38,544 nucleotides of DNA from CAZLMW01 sp964560875. GTDB taxonomy: Bacteria; Myxococcota_A; UBA9042. The notes under the pieces were generated by a model. It did no database searches. It was not told the origin of the DNA and was given only the letters and a program-made list of their open reading frames with translations. The position numbers and the translations under genes are program-made. Below are positions 15,080 through 23,077 of this stretch, piece after piece (position 1 is the stretch's first letter; every line of letters begins with the position of its first letter). The stretch spans positions 1 through 38,544 of the forward strand of contig CAZLMW010000077.1 of assembly GCA_964560875.1 (NCBI GenBank), given 5' to 3'.

Positions 15080-16994
15080 GCGAGCTGCTGGCGGTCTTTT
15101 CGCCGTCTTCCATCGCGAACACGGACATATGCCGGGCGACCTGCGCCTCGGCGGCGAGCAGGTTCCGGGCCACGGATTCGCGATCGATCATCCGACGACG
15201 CGCGAGGAAGGGCATCCAGAACGCATGCGGATGGGCTCGAGAGCCACGTCCAAGCTCGGGGTAGTAGTCGATCGCACGAGCGATGACTCGAGCCGCGTTG
15301 TCGCTGTAGGGGGCTTCCCAGGCGAGGGCCACAGCCAGTCCGTCGAGGTTGCCCTTGTCGAGCGCGGCGATCGGCAGTCCGCGTCGCTGAAAGCCATCGA
15401 GCACCACCTGGTCGCGGGTCATGCCGGTCGGGATCCGTTGCAGGAAGCGTTGCCACAGCGCCATTTGTTCGATCGGCTCGACCGGGATCGATGCGGTCAC
15501 GCCGTCCTGCGCGACTCCGCCCCCGTATTCGAGCACGAGGTCAGCGGTCGTGCGGTTGAGCAAGCGGCCGAGTGTGCGCTGGGCCTGCGCCGAAACGGTG
15601 GGGTTTTCGTCGGCGAGCAGCGGGACGACGGCGTGCGCAGTGCGGAGGTCTTCGGACTCGCTGAGCATCTGCAGGGCCATTGCGCGCACGGGAACGCTGG
15701 CACGACCGTCTTGCCCGCCCAGTGCGCGCCTGTCCTCGAGGCGTTTTGCCAGGAATTGTTCCCCGTTGAGTGCGGTGAGGGCACGCATCATGCGCAATCC
15801 CACGTGAGCTTCTGTCTCGTGGCCGAGGGCGACGTCGATGGCTTCGGCGTACTCGGGGCGGTGCATGGTGACGAGCGCGTCGACCGCGCGGCGTCGGACG
15901 GGCGCGGCTTTGTCGCGGAGCATGGCAGCGATGCGCGGGAGCGACGCCACGTCGTGGTACAGCCCGCACAGGTAGGCGGCGCCAGCGCGCTGATCGGCAT
16001 ACTCGGACGCCAGCGCTTTGCGGATCGAGGGGAGGCGGCGACGTACCTGCGAATGGCCACCGATCGCAGCGGCAGGGGCGCGGCTCCGGTCGAGGCAGCC
16101 TTCGGCGTAGTCGTCGGTGGCGCAGCCGATGCGCAAGTGCAGGTGGTCGCTGTGCGGGGATGTCCGGCGCGGTTGACGCAGCAAGGCAGCGGCGGCGTAG
16201 CGGATCTCGTTGCTTTCCTTGATGGCGCGGGCGTACCGAAGGATCGGGTACCGCAGCCAGTTGGCGATGAAGAGCTTCTGAACGGACACCTTCTTGGGGC
16301 ATTGCAGCAGCGCTTTGATCATCGTCCAGTTGGCGGCGACGTCGAACACGATCGGCTCGGGGCTGTCGGTCGACATCAGCTTGCGATCGAAGTGGTAGAG
16401 GAAAGCGGGCGGCGCGACGCGACCGCCGGGTGTACGCGCGAGGAACGCGAGGTCGGCGTCACGGCCATTGTTGTGCGAAACGCTCCACGGAATGTCGCCA
16501 CCGCTGCGCCGGGAGAGGTTGCCAAGGAAGAGCTTGTGGCCGGGATGACGGGACGCGACGCGTTCGGCGACGCACATCAGCAGGTCCCGCATCTCGTCGC
16601 TTGTGAAGCGCGTGTGACGCTTGCGGACGCGCTCGAGGATGGCGTGATGCGGGCCTTCGACGGGCACTTCGGCGGCGCGAGCCAGGTAGCCTTCGGTGAC
16701 GGTGCCGACCGCGATCGAGCCCATGGCCTGGCTACCGATCAGCGGATGATAGCGATCGCCCAGTGGCATGATGCGCGGCTGCAGGCGCGTGTGTTCGACG
16801 CGACGTCCCATCCGGCGGCGCTGTGGAGCGCGACGTTCGTGAGATGAGGGTCGTGAGGTGGCGGCGGCTTCTCGTTCTCCCTGGGCGGCAACGTTTGCCG
16901 TCTGCCGGACGCAGCCCGCGAGGATGAGGGCCAGGGCGGCGACAAAGAGCACGCCCCCGGTGGCCTTTCGCCCGCTGCTTGCGTTGCCGAACAT
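15036..16994 (-). CDS. Lipoprotein murein endopeptidase (M74/MepA type) fused to HEAT-like repeats
   Basis: Expected to cut D-Ala-meso-DAP cross-links in peptidoglycan. A lipoprotein signal ends LAGC (Cys28). Residues about 70-300 form an M74 (penicillin-insensitive endopeptidase) domain. It has DIPWSVSHNNGRDADL, with His174 and Asp181 at the spacing of the E. coli MepA zinc ligands, and SDHLHLRIGC, with His284 and His286 as the H-x-H pair. Residues about 320-480 contain alpha-helical HEAT-like repeats (e.g. LPRIAAMLRDKAAPVRRRAVDALV and AHAVVPLLADENPTVSAQAQ), not part of ordinary MepA. The 652-residue length is over twice the usual. The ATG at 16994 is preferred because it gives the signal peptide and has GGGGCGAAG just upstream; an open frame continues further upstream. 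Confidence 0.85.
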   Translation of the reverse strand: MFGNASSGRKATGGVLFVAALALILAGCVRQTANVAAQGEREAAATSRPSSHERRAPQRRRMGRRVEHTRLQPRIMPLGDRYHPLIGSQAMGSIAVGTVTEGYLARAAEVPVEGPHHAILERVRKRHTRFTSDEMRDLLMCVAERVASRHPGHKLFLGNLSRRSGGDIPWSVSHNNGRDADLAFLARTPGGRVAPPAFLYHFDRKLMSTDSPEPIVFDVAANWTMIKALLQCPKKVSVQKLFIANWLRYPILRYARAIKESNEIRYAAAALLRQPRRTSPHSDHLHLRIGCATDDYAEGCLDRSRAPAAAIGGHSQVRRRLPSIRKALASEYADQRAGAAYLCGLYHDVASLPRIAAMLRDKAAPVRRRAVDALVTMHRPEYAEAIDVALGHETEAHVGLRMMRALTALNGEQFLAKRLEDRRALGGQDGRASVPVRAMALQMLSESEDLRTAHAVVPLLADENPTVSAQAQRTLGRLLNRTTADLVLEYGGGVAQDGVTASIPVEPIEQMALWQRFLQRIPTGMTRDQVVLDGFQRRGLPIAALDKGNLDGLAVALAWEAPYSDNAARVIARAIDYYPELGRGSRAHPHAFWMPFLARRRMIDRESVARNLLAAEAQVARHMSVFAMEDGEKTASSSLSADPSRVKLAARP

Positions 16995-17093
16995 CTTCGC
17001 CCCGTGGCCGGATTCGCGGGTCCCGGGACGCTGTCCGGGTGGCCCGCAGCCGCGCCTCCGATCGTCATGACGTCGCAGGTGCGGCCTTTCTTC

Positions 17094-17121
17094 ACTGTAG
17101 TCGTACCTCGGACCCTGCAAA
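17094..17121 (-). promoter_or_regulatory. Candidate promoter of the M74 endopeptidase gene
   Basis: Minus strand TTTGCA (17121-17116), 16-base spacer, TACAGT (17099-17094), with an AT-rich tract (CATAATTAAA) just upstream of the -35 that could act as an UP element. It lies in the 229-base gap between pgsA and the endopeptidase; no clear terminator for pgsA was seen there. Confidence 0.35.
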
Positions 17122-17223
17122 GTTTAATTATGAGAGGAACCCGGCCAAACGGAACCGTGCGGGCGGATCGAAACGCGCCGATCGAGGACCACAATCCGAT
17201 TTTGAGACGGGTGCGCGAGCGCT

Positions 17224-17895
17224 TCAGGCGGGGTCCCCGACACGCTTTCCGAACGCGCCACGCAGGAACGTGACCATGTATCCGGACGCGCTGATCACGG
17301 AAAACACCATCGATCCGGTCAGGAGGGCCAGGCCCACCCGGTGGTAGTTGATCGGTGTCGTGTAGATGAAGAAATCGGTCGGGATCGAGAAGTGCAGCAA
17401 GAGCCCGCCGAGCCCGCAAAGCTGCATCGCGGTCTTCCACTTGCCGAAGCGATCGCTGGCGAGCTCGATACCTTCCTCGGTCGCGATCGCGCGCAGCCCG
17501 GTGATGCCGATTTCGCGCGATAGCAGCAGCGCAACGAGCCACGCCGGGGCCCGATCGAGGTGCACGAGCTCGATCAAACAGACCATCACGAGCAGCTTGT
17601 CCGCGAGCGGATCGAGGAACCGGCCAACCGCCGATTGCAGGTTCAGTTTGCGGGCCAGCCAACCGTCGAGGAAGTCGGTGACCGACGCCGCGAAGAAGAC
17701 GAGCGTGGCCCAAAATGCTGCGAGCCGCGCCTCGTAGCCGCCCACGTCGAGGTCGTTGCTGCGGTCCATGAAAAACATCACGAGCGGGATCGCGACGATG
17801 CGTCCCATCGTCAACGTGTTCGGCAGGTTGAACAGCTCTTCGCGGAGCGCCGAGCGCGGTCGTGAGGGCCTTCGTTTTTTGGCTTGGCGGGCCAT
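17224..17895 (-). CDS. pgsA: CDP-diacylglycerol-glycerol-3-phosphate 3-phosphatidyltransferase
   Basis: Makes phosphatidylglycerol phosphate from CDP-diacylglycerol and glycerol 3-phosphate in the inner membrane, the committed step to phosphatidylglycerol. The full CDP-alcohol phosphotransferase signature is present: Asp74, Asp77-Gly78, Ala81-Arg82, Gly91, Asp95, Asp99 (in TDFLDGWLARK and GRFLDPLADK). The start of the membrane domain reads FNLPNTLTMGRI, the usual PgsA opening, and several hydrophobic helices follow. 223 residues with a short basic cytoplasmic leader. The ATG at 17895 has GGAG 5 bases upstream; a GTG at 17901 lies too close to that site. Confidence 0.93.
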   Translation of the reverse strand: MARQAKKRRPSRPRSALREELFNLPNTLTMGRIVAIPLVMFFMDRSNDLDVGGYEARLAAFWATLVFFAASVTDFLDGWLARKLNLQSAVGRFLDPLADKLLVMVCLIELVHLDRAPAWLVALLLSREIGITGLRAIATEEGIELASDRFGKWKTAMQLCGLGGLLLHFSIPTDFFIYTTPINYHRVGLALLTGSMVFSVISASGYMVTFLRGAFGKRVGDPA

Positions 17896-17919
17896 CTGCA
17901 CTCCATCGCGTCCGTAACG

Positions 17920-17931
17920 CGGCGGAGTCTA
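17920..17931 (-). promoter_or_regulatory. Candidate -10 region of pgsA
   Basis: Minus strand TAGACTCCGCCG (17931-17920), identical over 12 bases to the -10 region before the lipoprotein-ribH operon (11550-11561). Leader would be about 24 bases. A -35 element at normal spacing is not evident. Confidence 0.35.
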
Positions 17932-18022
17932 GCAACGACAATGCAAACGGGCGACTCGTGGCGCCAAACAAACTCCACCAACCGGTGAGCCGCGCCGTCG
18001 CACCGGAATAGCGAGGCGGCCT

Positions 18023-18034
18023 TGTCACTTGACA
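18023..18034. other. Short dyad in the pgsA/dsbD divergent gap
   Basis: TGTCA and TGACA arms separated by two bases, overlapping a perfect TTGACA hexamer (18029-18034) on the plus strand. No good -10 follows at 16-18 bases, so it may be an operator, a -35 element of an unusual promoter, or chance. The gap between the two genes (17896-18166) otherwise shows only a near-repeat GGTAAATGG / CGTAAATGG right before the dsbD-type start. Confidence 0.25.
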
Positions 18035-18166
18035 CCCAAGGTGGGGCAGCGGCACATGAACAGCGCGCAGATGGCGACCCGCACATCGGCGATCAACACG
18101 TCGGCGCCGAACCTGGCCACCGGCATACGCACCGCACGACACGGTAAATGGCCAAGGGAACCGTAA

Positions 18167-19582
18167 ATGGGCGATAGCGCACTGTATTACGTCTTCGCAG
18201 CGTTCGCTGGCGGCGTGATCCTCAACATCATGCCGTGCGTGCTGCCGGTGCTGACGATGAAGGTCTTTCACGTCATTGAGCAGGCGAATCAATCGGCGCA
18301 CAAGACGCGGATGCACGGGATCGCCTACACAGCGGGCATCCTCGTCACGTTCATCGCGTTTGCCATCTTGATCATCGCGCTTCGAGCGTCCGGTGAGCGG
18401 ATGGGGTGGGGCATGCAGTTCCAGAGCCCGGCGTTCGTGGCGGTGATGACGTCGCTCATTTTCGCCTTCGGTCTCAACGCGCTCGGCGTCTTCGAGATCA
18501 CGGTCAGCGTCCAGGGTGGCGGTGGAGGAGAGGGCTACAACTCATCGTTCTTCAACGGAATCTTCGCGTCGATCATGGCGACGCCCTGCTCGGCTCCCTT
18601 CCTCGGATCGGCGGCCAGCTTCGCGCTCGGCAGCGGCGCTGTCTGGTGGCAGACGCTGCTGATGTTCACGTTCATCGGCTTTGGCCTGGCGTTTCCGTTC
18701 CTGCTCATCTCGTTTGTCCCCGCGGTGGCCGGGATCTTGCCGCGGCCGGGCGCATGGATGGAGACGTTCAAGAAGCTGATGGGTTTCACGCTGCTCGCGG
18801 CAGCCATCTGGCTGTTCGGCGTGCTGCAGGTTCAAATCAGCCGGGACGGCGCGCAATGGTTCCTCGGTTTCCTGTTGGTCCTGGCGATCGCGCTTTGGGG
18901 AATCGAGCACTGGGGCGGTCTTATCCACACGCTCAAGCGCCGCTTGACGGTTCGAGCGCTCGCAGTCGTCGTCGTCGCGTTTGCGGCGTACGGCATGGTC
19001 GATCTCGACAAGCCCAGGAAGAAGAGACGCGCCGTGGCTGTCGCCGCAGTGCCCGCAGCGACCGCCGGTGCCGTGCTCGCCAACGCGGGCAGCCAGCAAG
19101 CAGGGGCCGCGACCGCCCGCACTGCTACAGGCGTCCACGCCCCGGCACCAGCTGCTCCGGTCGAGGAGCCTCTCATCGTCGATGGCCACATCAACTGGGC
19201 GCCGTTCGACAGCAAGCGGGTCGCGGCTGAGAACGCGCGCAAACGGCCGGTGTTCATGGACTACACGGCCGACTGGTGCCTCAACTGCAAGACCAATGAG
19301 AAGGCGTTCATCGAGGTCGAGCGCATTCGTTCGGTGCTCAAGAAGACTCAGATCTTGCCGATGAAGGCCGACATGACCGAGGAAGACGAGGAGATCGAAG
19401 ACTGGCTCGACAAGCTGGGCCGCTCCGGCATCCCTGCCTACGTGATCTACATGCCCGATGGCAGCTACGACCTGCTCCCCGAGGCGATCACGACCGACAT
19501 GTTGGCCAAACGACTGCTCGCGGCGTCCAAGAAGTTTCCGCCGAAGGTGTTCAGTTCGAAGAAGGCCGATCAGCCGTCTTGA
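18167..19582 (+). CDS. DsbD-type thiol:disulphide interchange protein (no N-terminal alpha domain)
   Basis: Carries electrons from cytoplasmic thioredoxin across the inner membrane to periplasmic thiols, for disulphide isomerisation or cytochrome c maturation. The 471 residues start straight in the membrane beta domain: Cys24 in NIMPCVLPVL and Cys141 in ATPCSAPFLG are the transmembrane redox pair, with about eight hydrophobic helices up to residue ~285. An Ala-rich linker (about 290-340) leads to a periplasmic thioredoxin-like gamma domain with Cys371-Leu-Asn-Cys374 (DWCLNCKTNEKAF) and GIPAYVIYMPDG. The N-terminal alpha domain of E. coli DsbD is missing, so a separate partner must receive the electrons. 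AGGGAA lies upstream of the ATG. The 3' end overlaps the convergent gene by 32 bases. Confidence 0.9.
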   Translation: MGDSALYYVFAAFAGGVILNIMPCVLPVLTMKVFHVIEQANQSAHKTRMHGIAYTAGILVTFIAFAILIIALRASGERMGWGMQFQSPAFVAVMTSLIFAFGLNALGVFEITVSVQGGGGGEGYNSSFFNGIFASIMATPCSAPFLGSAASFALGSGAVWWQTLLMFTFIGFGLAFPFLLISFVPAVAGILPRPGAWMETFKKLMGFTLLAAAIWLFGVLQVQISRDGAQWFLGFLLVLAIALWGIEHWGGLIHTLKRRLTVRALAVVVVAFAAYGMVDLDKPRKKRRAVAVAAVPAATAGAVLANAGSQQAGAATARTATGVHAPAPAAPVEEPLIVDGHINWAPFDSKRVAAENARKRPVFMDYTADWCLNCKTNEKAFIEVERIRSVLKKTQILPMKADMTEEDEEIEDWLDKLGRSGIPAYVIYMPDGSYDLLPEAITTDMLAKRLLAASKKFPPKVFSSKKADQPS

Positions 19583-20081
19583 GCCGCGTCCTGCGAGCTT
19601 CCTGCCATAGTTCAGCGAAGACCTGGATTTGACCAAGCGCGTCGGTGCGTCCGATGGCTTCACGGGCCCGTTGCGCGTACGCCAGCGCCCGATCGGGACG
19701 CCCGGCCTCGAGCAGCAGCCGGATGTGATCGACGACCCCGCGTTCGCCAAGAGCGGCGGGATCGGGGGATGACGGCGGTGGCTTGCGGCCGAAATGCTCG
19801 AGTATGGCCAGGCCGATCAAGGCCATCGGGTCGACGCTGAACGAGCCCACCCCGCGGCGGAAGAATCGTTCCGCAGCGGCCTTGTGTTCAGCGCGATGAA
19901 CCGGATCGTCAACGACGGCCGCGAGGGCGTCGAATGCGGGGGCGAGCTGGGTCGGAGAACGGCGCCGGTCGCGCACTTGCAGGGTAATCAACACCGCGGT
20001 GAGCAGAGCGATTGCCGCAGCGCCGATCAAGCGGCGCCGGCGCCGTTGCCGCTGCGTGAGCGGCTCCGACCCGTAGAACAT
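19551..20081 (-). CDS. Small membrane-anchored protein with TPR-like helices
   Basis: Not recognised. 176 residues: a basic segment (QRQRRRRR), one hydrophobic helix at about 19-35 (IGAAAIALLTAVLITL), then a helical, probably extracytoplasmic part with VDHIRLLLEAGRPDRALAYAQRAREAI, which looks like one or two TPR-type hairpins. It follows ftsZ on the same strand after 110 bases and may be its distal neighbour or have its own promoter. The ATG at 20081 is the only usable start: the frame is open for about 95 bases upstream but has no ATG, GTG or TTG. The region over the start is a triplicated 18-base unit. The 3' end overlaps the DsbD-type gene. Confidence 0.65.
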   Translation of the reverse strand: MFYGSEPLTQRQRRRRRLIGAAAIALLTAVLITLQVRDRRRSPTQLAPAFDALAAVVDDPVHRAEHKAAAERFFRRGVGSFSVDPMALIGLAILEHFGRKPPPSSPDPAALGERGVVDHIRLLLEAGRPDRALAYAQRAREAIGRTDALGQIQVFAELWQEARRTRLKTADRPSSN

Positions 20082-20117
20082 GGCGTCCCCGTAGAAGATC
20101 GCGTCCCTGTAGAAGAT
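20064..20117 (-). repeat. Three tandem 18-base units over a start codon
   Basis: On the minus strand the unit ATCTTCTACrGGGACGCs occurs at 20117-20100 and 20099-20082, and a diverged third unit, beginning ATGTTCTACGGG, at 20081-20064. Each unit carries a GGGAC-type ribosome site, but only the third has ATG instead of ATC and so starts the gene at 20081. All three are in the same frame. Confidence 0.75.
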
Positions 20118-20133
20118 CGCGTCAAATGCGAGA

Positions 20134-20172
20134 TGGTCAAGCGTATTTGACCAACTCTGCGGGCAACGCCCG
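20134..20172 (-). terminator. Two small stem-loops after ftsZ
   Basis: Downstream of the ftsZ stop, the transcript has CGGGC-GTT-GCCCG (20172-20160) and then a perfect 7-base stem TGGTCAA/TTGACCA with a 6-base loop (20153-20134). Neither is followed by a run of U, so a classical intrinsic terminator is not shown; they may mark the 3' end of the dcw transcript or act as an operator. Confidence 0.35.
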
Positions 20173-20191
20173 AACTACCAGACAAACGGTT

Positions 20192-21643
20192 CTACTTGCG
20201 CAAGTACGCGGGGGTATCGAGGTTGTCGCGGTCCGCAGCGCTCATCGTGAACGGGTTGCGAACGACCGGCTGACGCTTGGTGCCATCGGCACGGCGACGC
20301 AGGTATGCGGGCTCCTCAAGGTCTTCCATGCTGCCGTCCGGACCGCGGCGCGATGCCGTCGCCGGATACGATTCCGAGGCTGCCGGGATCGGCGGCGGCT
20401 GCATCTCGCGACGCTCCATCCCACCGTGATAGCTGTTGGCCTGCGCGTGCACCGGGGTCTGGGCGTGCATTTGGGGCTGCGTGGGGGCCTCGGCGTAGAT
20501 CGGGCCCTCGTTGGCGTAGACGGGCACGAGAACGGGCTCTTCCTCGATATGCTCGATGGCCGGCGGCGGCGCGACGACCGGCGCGGGAACCGACTGCGTT
20601 TTGCCGGTGCCAAAGCGCGTGCGCTGACGGTTGAGGTCTTCGTCGTAGCTCGGCTCGACGCGGGTGTACCCCGTCGCGACGACGGTGATCTTCATCTCGT
20701 CGCCCATGCGCTCGTCGATCACGGCGCCGAAGATCGTGTCCGTGTCTTCGTGCACCGAGTCCTGGATCATCGACAGCGCCTCGTTGATCTCACGCAGGGA
20801 CGTCGACGGTCCGCCGGTGATGTTGACGAGCAGGCCGGTGGCGCCCTCGATCTTCACCTCTTCGAGGAGGGGGCTGTTTATAGCCAGCTTTGCAGCCTCC
20901 CGTGCGCGGTTCTGGCCGGACGCGATGCCGGTTCCCATCAGCGCGAGTCCCTTGGCCTGCATGATGTGAACGACGTCGGCGAAGTCGACGTTGATAAGCC
21001 CGGGCGTGACGATGATGTCGCTGATGCCGCGAACCGCATTGAGCAGGACGGTGTCGGCGAGACGGAAGCCGTCCTTCAGGCTCGTGTTCTCGTCGGCCAG
21101 CTCGAGCAAGCGGTCGTTCGGGATGACGATGATGGTGTCGACGGCCTCGGCAAGCTCCTTGAGCCCCTGTTCGGCGCGGCGCGTGCGGGCGCGGCCTTCG
21201 AACGTGAACGGACGCGTCACGACGCCGACGGTAAGCGCGCCCTGCTCGCGAGCGATCCGGGCTATAACGGGCGCAGCGCCGGTGCCGGTGCCGCCGCCCA
21301 TTCCGGCGGTCACGAAGACCATCTCGGAGTTGGAGAGGGCCTTGGCGATGTCGGTCTGGCTGTCGACCGCAGCGCGGTATCCAACCTCCGGGTTGGCGCC
21401 TGCGCCGAGACCACGGGTGATCTCGGTGCCGATCTGAAGGGTGGTCTGCGCACGGCTGCGACGCAGCGCCTGGGCGTCCGTGTTGGCCACGATGTAGTCG
21501 ACGTGGTCGAGGCTCTCCTCGATCATATTGTCGACCGCGTTGCCGCCGCCGCCTCCGACTCCGACAACCTTGATGCGCGCGTTGCCCACAACGAGCGTGT
21601 CGGCGCTGTTACCGCCGTCGATGATTTCCAAACTCTCAAACAT
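20192..21643 (-). CDS. ftsZ: Cell division protein FtsZ
   Basis: Tubulin-like GTPase that forms the cytokinetic ring under the inner membrane. 483 residues. The N-terminal GTPase has IKVVGVGGGGGNAVDNMI, NTDAQAL, the tubulin signature GGGTGTGAAP and a NDRLLEL segment. The C-terminal domain ends near residue 320 (KITVVATGY), followed by a long Pro/Gln/Glu linker. The conserved C-terminal peptide that binds FtsA and other partners is LDTPAYLRK at the very end (475-483). A second, very similar peptide LEEPAYLRR lies at 442-450. The ATG at 21643 has GGAG upstream; an earlier in-frame start would add a non-homologous Arg-rich leader. It is 189 bases after ftsA. Confidence 0.97.
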   Translation of the reverse strand: MFESLEIIDGGNSADTLVVGNARIKVVGVGGGGGNAVDNMIEESLDHVDYIVANTDAQALRRSRAQTTLQIGTEITRGLGAGANPEVGYRAAVDSQTDIAKALSNSEMVFVTAGMGGGTGTGAAPVIARIAREQGALTVGVVTRPFTFEGRARTRRAEQGLKELAEAVDTIIVIPNDRLLELADENTSLKDGFRLADTVLLNAVRGISDIIVTPGLINVDFADVVHIMQAKGLALMGTGIASGQNRAREAAKLAINSPLLEEVKIEGATGLLVNITGGPSTSLREINEALSMIQDSVHEDTDTIFGAVIDERMGDEMKITVVATGYTRVEPSYDEDLNRQRTRFGTGKTQSVPAPVVAPPPAIEHIEEEPVLVPVYANEGPIYAEAPTQPQMHAQTPVHAQANSYHGGMERREMQPPPIPAASESYPATASRRGPDGSMEDLEEPAYLRRRADGTKRQPVVRNPFTMSAADRDNLDTPAYLRK

Positions 21644-21804
21644 TTCCCTGCTCCAATGGCTTGCGAGGCATCTTTGTCCTCGTCTCGCCACGATCGGTCC
21701 CGCTGGACTGCTCAGGACCCGCTATTTTCGGCCTGTCTTGCGCCCTACACGCTCGACACCCAAGGCCGCTTTTCTCTCCTCGCGACGTTGCCCGACGCCG
21801 CGTT

Positions 21805-21820
21805 GGTCCATTTGTGGACC
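21805..21820 (-). other. Perfect hairpin just after ftsA
   Basis: GGTCCA-CAAA-TGGACC on the minus strand, 12 bases past the ftsA stop: a 6-base stem with a tetraloop and no U tract after it. It could slow or process the transcript between ftsA and ftsZ. The remaining ftsA-ftsZ gap has no strong promoter that I can see. Confidence 0.4.
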
Positions 21821-21832
21821 GCGTTCCGTGAA

Positions 21833-23077
21833 CTAAAAACTCTGTCGAACCCAATCGATGATCTTGTCGAAGAAGGTCCCGCCGTTGTTGGCTGACGTGG
21901 TCCCCCCGACCAGCGCCGTACCGCTCGTGTCTTCCTGGCCAACGCCCTGCATGACGAGGCCGACCGCGGCGGAAAACGCCGGCGCTTTGACGACGTCGTA
22001 GAGACCGCCAACCTCGCGCGGTTTGCCGATGCGCACGGGCATCCCCAGCACCTCTTCGCCGAGATCGACGATGCCGGGCATCAGCGCCGTGCCGCCGCAA
22101 ACGACGACTCCGGAGCCGAGCACGTCGGCGAAGTTGCTGGCCTGGACCTCGCGTTCAACGAGCCGGTAGATCTCGTCCATGCGCGGCTCGATGATCTCGC
22201 ACAGCAGCGTGCGCTTGCGCTGCACCGCCGGACGTCCGCCGATGCTGGGCACTTCGATGTCCTCGGTCTCGTCGACCATGCTGACCATCGCGCAGCCGTA
22301 GCGAAGCTTGATGGCCTCAGCCTGGGCGGTGCCGGTGCGCAACCCGATCGCGATGTCGTTGGTCACCTGGTCGCCACCCACCGGCAGCACGGCCGAATGG
22401 ACCAGCGCGCCGTTGTGGAACACCGCGATATCCGTGGTGCCGCTGCCGATATCGACGAGCACGACACCGAGCGCCTTTTCGTCCGCCTCAAGGACGGCGA
22501 GGGACGACGCGCGCAGGTCGCTGAAGACCTCAAGCACATGCAAACCGGCGCGTTCGCAGCACTGGATGATGTTTTGAACGTTGGCGCGACGTGCGGTGAT
22601 GATGTGGACGTTGACCTGCAGCGTGCCGCCCGCGATGCCGATGGGCTGCTTGATGCCGTCGTTGTCGTCGACCAGGAATTCCTGCGGGACCGTCGCGACG
22701 ATGAGTCGGTCGGACGGAATCTGGACGGCGCGCGCGTTTTCGATAACGCGGTGGACATCCTGTTCGCCAACTTCGCCCCCGCCGATCGCTGCGACCCCGC
22801 GGTTGTTGAAGCTCTTGATGTGACCGCCCGAGACACCAGCGAAGACGGCGTTAACCGTGCAGCCGGCCATCAGCTCCGCTTCATGGATCGCCTTCTTGAT
22901 CGCCGCGCATGTCTCGTTGACGTTGACGACAACGCTCTTGCTGATGCCGTTGCTGGGCGCGACGCCGACACCGATGATGTCGAGCTCGCCGCCCTCTTTG
23001 ACCTCGCCGGCGACCGCGGTCACCTGCGTCGTGCCAATGTCCAATCCAACGATGATCTCGCCTACTCTGGCCATCAT
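21833..23077 (-). CDS. ftsA: Cell division protein FtsA
   Basis: Actin-like ATPase that tethers FtsZ to the membrane and recruits the divisome. 414 residues with the nucleotide-binding motifs IIVGLDIGTTQVTAV at the N-terminus, LVDIGSGTTDIAVF (phosphate 2) and VVVCGGTALMPGI (adenosine). The 1C subdomain region contains FAGVSGGHIKSFNNRG. The C-terminus ends in the amphipathic membrane-targeting helix FFDKIIDWVRQSF after a Gly/Thr/Ser linker. Two adjacent ATG codons overlap the ftsQ stop (ATGATG, first at 23077); GGGGGA lies just upstream, and the second ATG (23074) has the better spacing. Confidence 0.97.
   Translation of the reverse strand: MMARVGEIIVGLDIGTTQVTAVAGEVKEGGELDIIGVGVAPSNGISKSVVVNVNETCAAIKKAIHEAELMAGCTVNAVFAGVSGGHIKSFNNRGVAAIGGGEVGEQDVHRVIENARAVQIPSDRLIVATVPQEFLVDDNDGIKQPIGIAGGTLQVNVHIITARRANVQNIIQCCERAGLHVLEVFSDLRASSLAVLEADEKALGVVLVDIGSGTTDIAVFHNGALVHSAVLPVGGDQVTNDIAIGLRTGTAQAEAIKLRYGCAMVSMVDETEDIEVPSIGGRPAVQRKRTLLCEIIEPRMDEIYRLVEREVQASNFADVLGSGVVVCGGTALMPGIVDLGEEVLGMPVRIGKPREVGGLYDVVKAPAFSAAVGLVMQGVGQEDTSGTALVGGTTSANNGGTFFDKIIDWVRQSF

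Noticed and set aside
16739..18316. A 525-codon minus-strand frame spanning the pgsA region
   Set aside because: Overlaps pgsA and the start of the M74 gene in another frame; both have conserved motifs and this frame has none.
21804..21813. TGGTCCATTT between ftsA and ftsZ matches the terminal element at 38492
   Set aside because: Only 10 bases agree, the flanks differ, and it is part of a separate hairpin; chance match.
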